The notes under the pieces were generated by a model. It was not told where the DNA came from. It was given only the letters and a program-made list of their open reading frames with translations, and did no database searches. A stretch of DNA of 64,000 nt from Tritrichomonas musculus. Its lineage: Eukaryota > Parabasalia > Tritrichomonadida > Tritrichomonadidae. Each line of letters opens with the position of its first letter. Within the stretch, counting starts at the first letter, position 1. The stretch is taken from positions 3,100,001-3,164,000 of the forward strand of contig JAPFFF010000007.1 in the NCBI GenBank assembly GCA_039105265.1, written 5' to 3'. Both the position numbers and the translations under genes were made by a program. This document shows positions 20,936-31,567 of this stretch, piece after piece.

Positions 20936-21029
20936 AAAGTTTTAAATATTTTTTTATTTATATTATTTTTCTTTTAGTTTTTATTTGTTCAAAATATTTT
21001 TTTTTTTTTTTACATTATTTAACATAGGA

Positions 21030-21056
21030 CACTTTTTGAGCGAAGCTCAAAAAGTG
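21030..21056. repeat. Perfect 12-bp-arm hairpin
   Basis: CACTTTTTGAGC, loop GAA, then GCTCAAAAAGTG: a perfect inverted repeat with a 3-nt loop just after the satellite. The same arm word (CACTTTTTGA) forms another inverted repeat near 29997-30031 and occurs singly near 36419, so it may be a dispersed element. Confidence 0.85.
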
Positions 21057-21569
21057 GCCATTCTTGTATTTATAATTTAAATATAATGATATATATTATA
21101 AGAGTTAAATGAGGTTCGGAACTACAAAATTAATGTTGCGCAACTATATATGTATATTAAAATTCAATGAGGAAAAAAATTTTATCAGATCTTAAGAAAT
21201 CTTCATCAAATAAAATAAATAATTTATCAAAAAGCTGATATTAAACAAAAGCATATCTCAGTTTTCACAATAACAATTCTTATTAAATTGATATTTTAGA
21301 TATAATATATATAATGTAAACTGTTTAATGATTTATATACAATAACTATCACGCGTTATAAAAGTTTAAAACAGTTTATATATATATATAATTATCTTTG
21401 TATTTTAATAAAAAAATATTAATTATTAAATAATATATAATAATAATAATCATTATAAAATATATATAATGTATATAAATGTTAAAAATAATTCCATATG
21501 ATGAGATATCTTATTATGAAATTTTTTGGGAAAAAGTTAGATGTTGTACCTATGACTTTTTTGGTAAAT

Positions 21570-22740
21570 CAGAGGTATGGAAACTAACTTTTGTGAGAAT
21601 TCATGAAAAATGTAAAAATGAAATTATCTTATTATATTAAATAAAAAAATTAAATTTTATATAAATTTAAATTTTGTATAAATATGATAATATGAAAAAA
21701 ATAAATTATAACTAAATTTAAAAGAAATGACAAAATATTACTATTTTCTAAAACGCTCAATACAACATTAATTTTAAAAAAATATCTATTAGTGTTAACT
21801 ACAATATTAGAAAAAAGAGCTCAAAATGATCAAAAATCTTTTTTTATTAAGAAAAAACCATTTTTATGAAATCTTTGGTGATGCGATGTTTTGAGAATGC
21901 AAAAAATCTTTCATTCCTGGACTTATCGTATATTTTTATTTTACTAAAATTTTATATACACAAATATCTAATTATATTTGAGAAAATATTAAATTTTTAT
22001 AGATTGTAAATAAAGATATTTCCAAAAAAAAGAAAATATTTGTAAATCATTGAATACAAAAGAAATAATGAGTATAATTTCATGTTAAAAAATAAATTAA
22101 TCTTAGAAATTGCAAATTTAAAACAATAAATCTGAGGTCTTCGACACTAATGAAATCTATTAAAAGAAAAATCGGATAAATTAATTACAATCAATGTAAA
22201 TCATGATATTAAAAATTATGATTGGCCAAAAGAATAATTCAAAAACAAGCATAAAAAATGAATTTTAATTGTTCAAATGATATTTGATGATTTTGGAACA
22301 AATGAAAAGCATGAAAGCTCAAAAGGAATTATAACACTATTTTTTTTAGAAAACATGCAATTAAATGAAATAATATCATTCATAAAAATAAATAAATGTT
22401 TTTATTTTATTTGTTTTTTACATATATATCAGATCGAAAAAAAATTTAATGATAAAATCATTTTTTTTATTCATATGAAATTATAAGGATTTAAAAGTCA
22501 AATATTCTTATTCTCTCCTGATTTATTTTAAAAAAAAGTATATTTTTGAAAATTTTTATATTCTATAGTTTATTGTTTTTTTTGTGAAAGTTTGCTTCAA
22601 ATTATTAATATTTGTTTATCTTTAAAATCTATCTGTAAAAATTTAATTAAATTTTATATATATATTATATGATATATATTATTTATAATATGATAATATT
22701 AAATTCGATTTGTCCAGGAATTAGAGTTTCCGTACCTCTG
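21570..22740. mobile_element. TIR element with 6-bp target duplication
   Basis: The left end is CAGAGGTATGGAAACT (21570-21585) and the right end is AGTTTCCGTACCTCTG (22725-22740). They are inverted copies with one mismatch in 16. The 6-mer GTAAAT flanks both ends directly (21564-21569 and 22741-22746), as expected for a target-site duplication. The interior is 1.14 kb of AT-rich DNA; its longest ATG-led reading frame (69 aa, 22277-22486) resembles no transposase that I know. A non-autonomous or decayed DNA transposon is the best reading. The superfamily is unknown; a 6-bp duplication fits Maverick/Polinton integrases among others, but the ends do not settle it. Confidence 0.6.
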
Positions 22741-22755
22741 GTAAATCTTTATTTT

Positions 22756-23542
22756 TGAACTTTTTGGATTTTTTACTCTCAATTTTTTTGAATGCTTATT
22801 TGTCATAATATCTTTATAATTTTACTATTTAAGAAGTAAGTACTCGAGGTTTTCATACCAATAAACACCATTTCACAGCATTACATGCATTATATGCTCA
22901 ATAAAGAAGAAGAAAAATAAACTTCTAATTGCAATTTCCAATTTTTATTAAAATCGTTGTCTAAATTTCCCTTATTTCCTGCTTTTAAGAGCATAATGCG
23001 GTATTACCGATCCAATAAAAAAAATTGAGAGCAAAAGATGAAAAAGAAACCAATATTTAGCTTTAAATTTTGAAGAGATATATATTATCACAATTCTCAC
23101 AAAAAGAACACAAATACGTCAAATGCGCTTTTACTCTTGGCTAATAAACCTGATTATTGTATTTTATCACAAAATTGGTGCAAAACGATATATTTTTTTG
23201 CTCATTAAACACAAATAATTGCTTTTCTTATTCGATGCATATACTCATAGTTTATGCTAGATGAAATACTGCATATTTTAATACATCTAAATTTTCTCAC
23301 CCAAAGAAATGCTAATTATTATTTCATGATTTTTTTTTCTCAACAGAAAAATCTTAATAAATTCTATTTATGTATATTAAAATATTTATAGTTTCTTCTT
23401 TTAGTATTTTATTTACTTATTTTCATGCTTTTTAGCTTTTTTAAAAAAATCCAAATTGAGAGGAAAAAATCTAAAAAGTTCAACTATTTGTGAACAAATA
23501 TACAAAGAAAAAAATTGAGGGGAAAAAATCTAAAAAGTTCAA
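22756..23542. repeat. Three copies of a ~29-bp AT-rich word
   Basis: A word of the form AAATTGAG(A/G)GGAAAAAATC followed by TAAAAAGTTCAA occurs at 23453-23483 and 23512-23542. An inverted, slightly diverged copy occurs at 22756-22785, immediately beyond the TIR element. The inverted arrangement could mark another small element. The rest of 22.75-24.03 kb shows no gene. Confidence 0.5.
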
Positions 23543-23786
23543 AAAAAAATATTTACCACTTTTTTTTGAACTAGCCTCATGCGTTTTTACTTGGTCATGT
23601 ATATATAAATGAAACTAAAAGAACCTATTTTTATCTTAATGTTTTAGGAGATAAAAGGCCATAGATGATTGCAAAGATATCTTGAGATATCAATAAAGCC
23701 TATATCGAAAACAGTATTTTGATATCTCAAAATAAAAACTTTTTAACCCATTACACCAATAAAATAACTTTTTACCTAAATTAATG

Positions 23787-23808
23787 AAAAAAAAAAAAAA
23801 AAAAAAAA
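23787..23808. repeat. Poly(A) run, 22 nt
   Basis: Uninterrupted run of A in intergenic DNA. It could be a simple repeat or a retro-insertion tail, but I see no retroposed gene beside it. Confidence 0.7.
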
Positions 23809-24034
23809 TAGAGAAATATGATATATTGTGATAACTTCATAATTATTCTTGCTACTATTGTGAATGCATATAATATGACTATTTTGATGCTATTTTCAAG
23901 TTCAAATAAAACTGAAAATTTTAAAATTTTAAATGCATTACCACAATGTAATCATTTGCAAGCATATGGGTATATATAAAGTACATTAAAATAAAATAAT
24001 AGTATATTTGCAATTTAATTATTCTACCTAATAT

Positions 24035-24433
24035 TTATTTAAGTTCCTTCTTGGCACGAATCTTCTTGCAGTGTCCGCAGCGTTTGTGACGGCATTGTTC
24101 GGCACCAATTGCAAGTCTAGCATAGCACTTACGGCAAACTTTACGGTTGCAATTTGTTTTTTCGGCAAGAAGTCTGAGTGTTGGTTCGTAGCTATCTTTG
24201 CCACCACCACCACGAAGACGAAGAACAAGGTGGAGGGTTGAATCCTTTTGAATGGAATAATCTTGAAGAGTATTTCCATCTTCTAATTGCTTTCCTGCAA
24301 AAATAAGACGTTGTTGATCTGGTGGAATTCCTTCCTTATCTTGAATCTTTGCTTTAACATCTTCGATACGGTCAGTTGGTTCAACTTCGAGTGTGATGTG
24401 TTTTCCTGTGAGTGTTTTAACAAAGATTTGCAT
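24035..24433 (-). CDS. UBA52: Ubiquitin-ribosomal protein eL40 fusion
   Basis: 132 aa. Residues 1-76 are ubiquitin ending in LRLRGG, followed directly by a 56-residue eL40 with its four-Cys zinc ribbon (CNRKVCRKC and CRHKRCGHC). Deubiquitinases cut after Gly76, giving free ubiquitin and a 60S ribosomal subunit protein. The true start is the ATG at 24433 ([10 protein letters not shown]); an upstream in-frame TTG is not used in eukaryotes. Against human ubiquitin the changes are T12H, S19T, T22R, N25D, R54N, S57Q, N60S and E64D. All seven lysines, Leu8, Ile44, Val70 and the diglycine are kept. From memory, this substitution set is found in trichomonads, which supports the organism call. Neighbours are non-coding DNA upstream and downstream. 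The gene symbol is the human name for this fusion, used by homology. Confidence 0.97.
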   Translation of the reverse strand: MQIFVKTLTGKHITLEVEPTDRIEDVKAKIQDKEGIPPDQQRLIFAGKQLEDGNTLQDYSIQKDSTLHLVLRLRGGGGKDSYEPTLRLLAEKTNCNRKVCRKCYARLAIGAEQCRHKRCGHCKKIRAKKELK

Positions 24434-24565
24434 TTTTTTAAGGCCAGGCAATAACCGTTTTTCAAAGGTGAATTATCATTAAAAACTAAAAATATGAAAA
24501 ACTACTAATATCTCAAAAATAACATAAAAAAGATAAATAAATATTATTAATTATTATTGTAAAGT

Positions 24566-24593
<28 letters not shown>
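24566..24593. repeat. (TA)n microsatellite
   Basis: About 14 TA dinucleotides in the spacer between the ubiquitin-eL40 gene and the cyclase gene. The rest of 24434-24793 is AT-rich with no gene. Confidence 0.8.
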
Positions 24594-24598
<5 letters not shown>

Positions 24599-24793
24599 AT
24601 GCATTAATTTTTTTTTTTTCGATATAAGTATTTCCTTAAATATATTGATTATTGTCCATTAAATAATAGAATCTAATCATATCTTCTGTTGATTTGGTAA
24701 TAAAAGGTAGTCACATTGTTTCAATGATCATCTTAATAAAATAAAAAAAAATAATCATGTAATAAAAATTAACGCTTTTAATAAGTTAAATAT

Positions 24794-27700
24794 CTATTTT
24801 GTTTTTGATACTAGATAAGTAACAACCGATCCTCCTTTAACTTCAACCACGCCACGTTCTTTAATCACAAAAGTATCGCCGTAAATAAGCTCATAAACGC
24901 TTCTGGATACGTGGACTTGCATTGGTACGCCGTGGTGCTCCATCTGCTGGGCCATATTAATTGCAGGTCCAATGATTTCGAAAGTTGGTTTACCAATTCC
25001 CAACACGCCTGCGACGATAGGACCTCCAGTATTGATTCCGACGCGAATCTGTAGCTTTTCGCCTAATTCTGCGTTTAATTCGGTAACGCAATCTAGCGAG
25101 TCCAATCCAAAAGTGACAACTTCTTTTGCGTGTTCAGCTGGCTGATTAACTTCGGCGAAAACTCCGCCGGCTGCCATGTAGCAATCTCCAATGCACTTGA
25201 TCTTTGTCATTGTCTTTTCACGGTTGCAAGCTGCATCAAATTTTCTGAACAGATTGTTTAATGTCGCCATAACTTTGTCAGCTGGCAAAGAGCCGCACCA
25301 AGGGGTGAATGACACGATATCCATGAAGACAATTGTTGCTGTTTGGACAGCAAAGCTGATATTTTGTTCGCCTGCCTGAACGCGTTTAACGAGAGAAGGA
25401 GGAAGAATGGAACTAAGCAAAACATCACTTTTAGATTTTTCTTCTTTGATAAGAGTGTTGTAGCGCACAGTTTGTGTTGTATCTCTGAAGAGAATGACGA
25501 TATGTTGATTGATCAAGTATGATGTTGCTTCGAGATTCGCTTCTGTATCTTTATGGTACACGAGATTTTCTGTCTTTGACTTTCCTCCGTTGGCAACTTG
25601 AAGCAATGGTGCCGTATTTCCATTAAATTTGTCATTGAAGAAATCATTCAAGGTTTTTCCTACTATCTCGCTTTCCTCTACTGAGATTATTCGAATGAAA
25701 GATTTATTAACTGATTCTATTTTCATTTCGGCATTAGCTACGAGTACAGCATCTGGAAGATTTTGCACAACTGAACGGAAGAATTCATTGTCTCTTGTTG
25801 CCCCATCTCCTCTTTGTTTCTTGAAATCGCCGCTAAGGATTCTCATTATTTTTGGTGTCTGCATTACGATCTTTGTTGGAACATGAAGAAGAAGACGAAG
25901 AACTTTTCTCATATGATTTTCAATGCGAAGAGCTTGGACTGTTGCAATTATTTCGAAAATGATGGCAATTGCAAACATTACAATGAAGCCTGGCAATTCA
26001 GAATTCTTTTGGTCAATTAAGTGATCTTTAATGTTATCAACAATGCTCATTGCCATTGGATAAAAGAATGCATAATATATTGGGAAAGTCAAGAAACTCC
26101 ATATAATTGAATACACCTCTTCATATTCAATTCCTTCTGCATTTGTGTAATAAAATGGAACAATCTTTGAATCCCAAACCGATTCAATTAAAATATACAA
26201 CAAGTCAGATGAATAGCATTTAGAGATTTCTAAAAGATTAGGTGTGTTTTCGGCATCCTTGCAATCCATCTGATTCTTTGCGTATTCTACACCATCAAGA
26301 AATCCTGAATAAGGTGGATCTTCAACTGCCTCGCTACCAAAACGAGCTTTATGATAATAATTAAGGGCACTCTCAATTCTTGCGTTATATTCAGAAAGAA
26401 GATATTCTTTTGTCATTGGACCAACTTTATATGTATAATTATTATTGGCCATAAGAAGAATAATAGCGCCTGCTGATCCAATTGCCATTGAGTAAGCGCC
26501 TTGCAAGTAGTTCAAATGAGGACTGTTCTGGCGAATATATTCCGATTGACTTTGTAATAGCCGAAGGAAAACAACTGTGCATCCAACATGCATAGCAATC
26601 ATTACTAATGAAGATGTAATTAATAAGATGGCATCAAGCATTTTTGTGGACGAACTCGAACCTCCAACAACAAATATTTTCATAATATTATCTTCCTGTT
26701 TGTTCATTTCAGTATTGGCGTTTGTAGTTGAAGAATTTTCTGCTTCTTTCTTAAGCACTCTCAAGTTTTCTGTTAATGCAGAAACGGCATTTTTGGGAAG
26801 GGCTGTAAGGCATTTGTAAACCTGTTCTTTGTTTGAATTGATCCACACTATCTGAACAATTAGACCGATTAAAAAGACAAGAACGCAGAAGCAAACAATA
26901 CCAATCATTAAATATTTAAGCAGCTTTTGGTGAGAATCATCCTTTTCAGATAAATAATTTGTAAGGCATTCAAGTGAATTATCAATTCGGCGAGCCATGT
27001 CAGGAACATTAATAATCAAATTAAGCATTACTGAAGTATTAACAATATCTGCCGTTATCTCAGTATTATTTTCAACAAGAGTTTTTTGTTGAAGAACGAA
27101 ATCAGCAAGCCCATTTTGGACTGTAATCATCTGTGATGTCGCATTAAGCCCAACATAATATGAATAGTTTAGAACTGAATCAAATAAATTACTCTTAGCT
27201 TGGTCAATATATTTGCTTGATGCACTAAAAGTACGAAACTCTTCTACATTTTGCATTGTAGCTGAAATAGAACTAGTAATGGTAATTAACTCTTCTCTTG
27301 TATCCCAAGAGCCGCCATATTGTGATAGCTCTTTTTCAGTGGTTTTGTAATTACTCGCCAGTGGGAAGAAATTAACAGCTTCATAAATCCTTTGTGCAGA
27401 ATAAGCCGTAACTTGGTATAAGAAAGTTCTTATCATTGTAATATATTGAATGTGGTCAAGAGGTTCGGCTAATCCTGCTTCATATATTGGAGTGTAAACA
27501 AATACAAAGATTGCTGGAACAACAAATAATACAAGGACCATGATAATACGATAAACAATTGAATAACGTGTGGAAGGAATAACAAGTGAATCAATTCTTT
27601 GGACGAGTATCAAAGAATCATCTGCTTCTTGATTATTTTCATCCTCAGTTTCTATTTCCATTTGTGATGTTGTCATGCTTTCAGTTCCTTGTCCTTGGAT

Positions 27701-29464
27701 TGCGTTTGAATCCTTTGAAATATTAATTTTGTCGGGTAATTGGTGGAAAACCGCTAAGCCGAATTCGTGCGCTTGATCTTTATTAACAGTAATTCCTCGT
27801 TGAAGCATTCTAGTTTTTTCAATCATATCAAGATATGCCTGCCTGTCAGCTTTTAATTCGCGACAGAATCTTGCATATTGACGTGTAACAAATCTGTTAT
27901 TTGGGAATTGATGAATCACATGTAATAATTCGGCGTCAGATTTTTCAATTTCTTGAATTGCGCGTTTTGTTGCTGCTTCCATATCATTAATGTTTCCTTG
28001 AATGGCCAAATCCCAAACGTGTCTAAGTTTATGTTTTGTAGAAGTAACATGTTTTGAAACAGAATTGAGTTTTGATTTAAGATCAGTTGATAAATTAGGT
28101 TCTCTTTGTCTGGCAATTGTTAATGATTGCTCCTTAACAGTTTTTGCAGATGATCCTTTGACTTTCTTAGTAACAATCATTCTAAATATCCATGCAAGTG
28201 TCTGAGTTTCTTCTGGATAAATAGAAACGAATTTTGCATAAATAAACCAAGTTATTTGATTTTCTGGCCATTTTTCAATGCCTAATTTAAGGAATTGCCA
28301 ATTTAAGCAAACTGGATGAGCTACATAAAATCCATCAACAGCAAGATTAACAAAATTATTGACAGATCGAATATCATCAAATCGAGAAACGTCATCCAAA
28401 ATTCCATCAAGAATTTGCAAATGTTTGGTCCTCTTCTTGTTCCAAATAATCATCGAAACTACGAAAACAACAATAAACAGAATTATATAAACAATTACAA
28501 AAATAAGCCCAGCTTTCTTTTTCATGAATAATATAATAGCAAACATCAGGCAGCTAATTCCGCTTGTTATGCATGTTGCAAGGAAAGCTGCTGTCATCGT
28601 CGGACTAACAATGCCGCCATAAAAGAAAGCATTGTAAATCGAAGCAAAATAAGCAATGCCGGCGATTACAAGCATTACGCCTTGAAATTGTGTTTTATCT
28701 GTTAAGGTTTCTGGGAATCCGGTAAAAACTGTGATAACCAACTGCAAAACAAACGTAATTGTTTGAGGCTGAGAGCACACTGTCAATAAAGAATTGGGTC
28801 TAAACATAATTGATTGTTGTGCTATCATTAAAAAGATCCAGAAGTAAAATAAAGAAATAGCAAAAGAGATAACAAAAAGGATTACCAATGGAACAACGCT
28901 ATATGTGGATTTTTCAAATATAGCTCTCCCTAATTCACTGAAAGCAAGCTCAAATGCAATGGGATGTAAAATAACACCAAAAGAAGCAAAATAAAATGAA
29001 ATTATAGGTGGAACAATATCTGGTAAGTTTGCACTCTTCCGATAAACCACTGCGGAAACGAATAAAAGTGTCAATAGTAGGACTAATATAATGATATAAA
29101 TTACTAGGAAGTAGACAGATGCAACATCTCGTCCACTAGGTGGTATTAAGTGAAAAAAAATTGACAAAATGGAAACAGTATTATGAGCGGAATCTGATTC
29201 TGACCAAAGAGAATAATATCCAGCACATAATGAAGGGCCACCAATTTGAAGAAGTCTGATAACAGTAACAATATGATGAACGATGGTAAATGAGGGAGCA
29301 TCAGAATAAACGTAATTGAATAAAAGAGATAAATCGTTATAGAGTTTCTTGTAGAAAGATTGTTCTATTAATCCATTATATTTCATATGGTTAGAACTAT
29401 TGAATGATATTGAATTGGTTTGGAGAAAGCTTGTAGCTCCATTTTGGGTTTCATCAGCTTTCAT
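24794..29464 (-). CDS. Multi-pass membrane class III nucleotide cyclase with PAS domain
   Basis: 1556 aa. It makes a cyclic nucleotide (probably cAMP) from the triphosphate at a membrane. About eight hydrophobic segments lie in residues 90-340, then a soluble helical part (about 345-620, resembling the region linking membrane blocks in TmcB-like protist proteins), then about six more segments (635-1230), a PAS domain (about 1270-1370) and a C-terminal cyclase domain (about 1378-1553). The two metal-binding Asp are D1382 (FMDIVSF) and D1427 (IGDCYM). The base-selecting positions are Lys1423 and Glu1496; Lys at the first favours adenine, and Glu stands where adenylyl cyclases have Asp and guanylyl cyclases have Cys. 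Asn1503 of the transition-state pair is present, but the Arg is Gln1507 (AINMAQQM). Such receptors are, as I recall, a large family in trichomonads. The ligand is unknown. Confidence 0.9.
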   Translation of the reverse strand: MKADETQNGATSFLQTNSISFNSSNHMKYNGLIEQSFYKKLYNDLSLLFNYVYSDAPSFTIVHHIVTVIRLLQIGGPSLCAGYYSLWSESDSAHNTVSILSIFFHLIPPSGRDVASVYFLVIYIIILVLLLTLLFVSAVVYRKSANLPDIVPPIISFYFASFGVILHPIAFELAFSELGRAIFEKSTYSVVPLVILFVISFAISLFYFWIFLMIAQQSIMFRPNSLLTVCSQPQTITFVLQLVITVFTGFPETLTDKTQFQGVMLVIAGIAYFASIYNAFFYGGIVSPTMTAAFLATCITSGISCLMFAIILFMKKKAGLIFVIVYIILFIVVFVVSMIIWNKKRTKHLQILDGILDDVSRFDDIRSVNNFVNLAVDGFYVAHPVCLNWQFLKLGIEKWPENQITWFIYAKFVSIYPEETQTLAWIFRMIVTKKVKGSSAKTVKEQSLTIARQREPNLSTDLKSKLNSVSKHVTSTKHKLRHVWDLAIQGNINDMEAATKRAIQEIEKSDAELLHVIHQFPNNRFVTRQYARFCRELKADRQAYLDMIEKTRMLQRGITVNKDQAHEFGLAVFHQLPDKINISKDSNAIQGQGTESMTTSQMEIETEDENNQEADDSLILVQRIDSLVIPSTRYSIVYRIIMVLVLFVVPAIFVFVYTPIYEAGLAEPLDHIQYITMIRTFLYQVTAYSAQRIYEAVNFFPLASNYKTTEKELSQYGGSWDTREELITITSSISATMQNVEEFRTFSASSKYIDQAKSNLFDSVLNYSYYVGLNATSQMITVQNGLADFVLQQKTLVENNTEITADIVNTSVMLNLIINVPDMARRIDNSLECLTNYLSEKDDSHQKLLKYLMIGIVCFCVLVFLIGLIVQIVWINSNKEQVYKCLTALPKNAVSALTENLRVLKKEAENSSTTNANTEMNKQEDNIMKIFVVGGSSSSTKMLDAILLITSSLVMIAMHVGCTVVFLRLLQSQSEYIRQNSPHLNYLQGAYSMAIGSAGAIILLMANNNYTYKVGPMTKEYLLSEYNARIESALNYYHKARFGSEAVEDPPYSGFLDGVEYAKNQMDCKDAENTPNLLEISKCYSSDLLYILIESVWDSKIVPFYYTNAEGIEYEEVYSIIWSFLTFPIYYAFFYPMAMSIVDNIKDHLIDQKNSELPGFIVMFAIAIIFEIIATVQALRIENHMRKVLRLLLHVPTKIVMQTPKIMRILSGDFKKQRGDGATRDNEFFRSVVQNLPDAVLVANAEMKIESVNKSFIRIISVEESEIVGKTLNDFFNDKFNGNTAPLLQVANGGKSKTENLVYHKDTEANLEATSYLINQHIVILFRDTTQTVRYNTLIKEEKSKSDVLLSSILPPSLVKRVQAGEQNISFAVQTATIVFMDIVSFTPWCGSLPADKVMATLNNLFRKFDAACNREKTMTKIKCIGDCYMAAGGVFAEVNQPAEHAKEVVTFGLDSLDCVTELNAELGEKLQIRVGINTGGPIVAGVLGIGKPTFEIIGPAINMAQQMEHHGVPMQVHVSRSVYELIYGDTFVIKERGVVEVKGGSVVTYLVSKTK

Positions 29465-30820
29465 GATAAGTTATTATACTTTATTTTTTTTTTCTGAAAA
29501 ATATTTTTTTCTGAAATAATTATATTATTTTTTCTGAATAAAAATAAATTTTATGTATAAAAACATGAATAGTGAAACATGAGTATTATTTAATTTTTTG
29601 ATTAATGGTGGTATAAAAAAAAAGAATTGTTTTATAACCAATTCTGATATTTTTTTTCAAAGGTTAGTGATTTTAATTAAAATTCAAAAAAAAAAAGTAA
29701 CGAGTTTTAACGAACATATTTAAATAATAAGAAAATATTTTTATAGTAAAATAACTTTTTAATAGATCATAAAATATATTATTTTTATGCTTATCTTAAT
29801 TTTAATAGTATATTCATTTATAATTAATTGTTTTATCATTTATCAATTAATACTATAATTATTTCTAAGCAAATAGTTGTAATATATATATAATAATCCA
29901 GTGAAATAGCAAAGAGATAAATTTTTAATTTGAGGATTGTCAATTTTTCAAATAAAAATATTTTCTATTTTGGACAATCGGTTTTTTCATCAATCCACTT
30001 TTTGAAATAATCTTGTAATTCAAAAAGTGAAAAGGTATAGAATTATTTGAAAGGAAAATATTGCTTTCAAATGATTTCAAAGGAATAGTGTTTCAAAAAG
30101 TTGATCATAACTATAGATAATCTATTAATATATTGGTAAAGACTAGTCATGGAGCATAAAAAAATAATCTTTAAAACTGAAAAAAATACTAAGAAATAAA
30201 ATATTATTAAAAAAAAAAAACGATATAAAAATATATAATATAAATAGACCTATCCACAAATCAAAAATCGTTTGTTGAACGTTTATTGAAAATTTGCGGG
30301 CAGCAAACTTTTTGTGAACATCTTAAAATTCTCAAATGATAAAATATTTGTAAAAAAAAAAGGGGAATTACATTATCAATTTTTAACGTATTAAAGAGCT
30401 TAATAATAAGGTTTTATATAAAACGGCGGTTTTCAGAAAATTGTATGGTTCCCAGAATTTACCGTATCTTAAATGACCTCTGATCACTCACAATAACCTC
30501 ATAGCGCTTTTGAATGATCAATTCAATTTTTGTGTTAATTATTTTTGTTCATTGAATTTTTATCGACTTTTTCAAAGACCAAAAAATAAAAATAAATTCA
30601 ATACTTTACATGCTTTATTTCAAAGGAAAAATCGAATGAATTCAAAAATTGAATATCTTAATTGAATGAATTAAAAAATTGAATAGATCCAAAAACAATT
30701 ACTTCAATAGAAGAATAGATCCATAAAGGATTTTATCATTTAAGGATAAAATGAGTTAAAAAACAGGAATTAGTACAAAAAAATGAAAAAATATTAAAAA
30801 TTAAAAAAAAAAAAATAGAA
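29465..30820. other. AT-rich intergenic DNA with a weak hairpin
   Basis: About 1.35 kb upstream of the cyclase gene. No supported gene. An inverted repeat (CACTTTTTGAA ... TTCAAAAAGTG) lies near 29997-30031. Confidence 0.5.
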
Positions 30821-30822
30821 AT

Positions 30823-31180
30823 TATTTATTCTTTCGTAGCGACAAGATGCAACGCTTTGCGCTCCTATGTTGATGATTTACCGTGATTTGTGCTTCCTTG
30901 CTGACATTTTGCTGCCCTCTGTGTTTCCATGCTGACGATTTGAGCTTCGTTGATGACAATTTGCTGTTGTTTGTGCTTGCAATTTGACTATTTGCTGTGA
31001 TTTGCTTTCCCGAGCTTTCTATTTGCTTCAATCTGTGCTTCCATGCTGGCGATTTGTCCTTCGTTTTTGACAATTTGCAGTGATTTGTACTCCCATGCTG
31101 ATGATTTGAGCTTCAACGTTGAAAATTTGCTGCAATTTGTTCTTCCATACAGGAAATTTGCTGTGATTTATTGTTGAATA
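30823..31180 (-). repeat. Degenerate minisatellite, alternating ~31/21-bp units, possibly once coding
   Basis: On the minus strand, units of about 31 bp (AAGCACAAATCACAGCAAAT plus about 11 bp) alternate with units of about 21 bp (AAGCTCAAATCGTCAGCATG plus G), giving a roughly 52-bp higher-order period over about 360 bp. Two reading frames of 70-83 codons cover it, with repeated AWKHR and QITAN words, but frame breaks separate them. It looks like a repeat region of a dead gene, or a minisatellite that merely lacks stops. I would not call a protein. Confidence 0.6.
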
Positions 31181-31542
31181 TTCACCCATATAATTATCTT
31201 TTTTAGTTTTGTGAAAAGTATTTTTTTTTTTGTTTATCAATCAATATTTGCTTTGTCTGGATTTGAATTATTCATGTTAAAGAATTGTTTTTATAAATTA
31301 TATGTAATTATTCAAAACAAAAATATCAATTCAAAGGCTTTATATTAAAACTTATGAGATTTGAAGTTAAAAGAATTTTAAAGTTTAAAAAAATCTGTAA
31401 TAGTGTACATATTATTACAGAAATTAGTGCAGTATGTATAGCTGATCGATTTTATTTGAGATTAAAAACTATGGATTATTTGAATAGTTTATATAATTGG
31501 ATGGAATTGAAAAAGTGGGAAGAACTAATAAACAATTAATTA

Positions 31543-31547
31543 TCATT
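31543..31547 (+). promoter_or_regulatory. Possible initiator (TCATT)
   Basis: TCATT fits the trichomonad Inr pattern TCA-Py-(T/A) and lies 23 nt upstream of the ATG at 31568, within the short-leader distance usual for these organisms. Such a short word occurs often by chance. Confidence 0.3.
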
Positions 31548-31567
31548 CTAGCTGTATCTCTAACTGT

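Noticed and set aside
22277-22486. 69-aa frame inside the TIR element
   Set aside because: AT-rich Phe/Ile/Lys composition, no transposase motif; kept only as a comment on the element.
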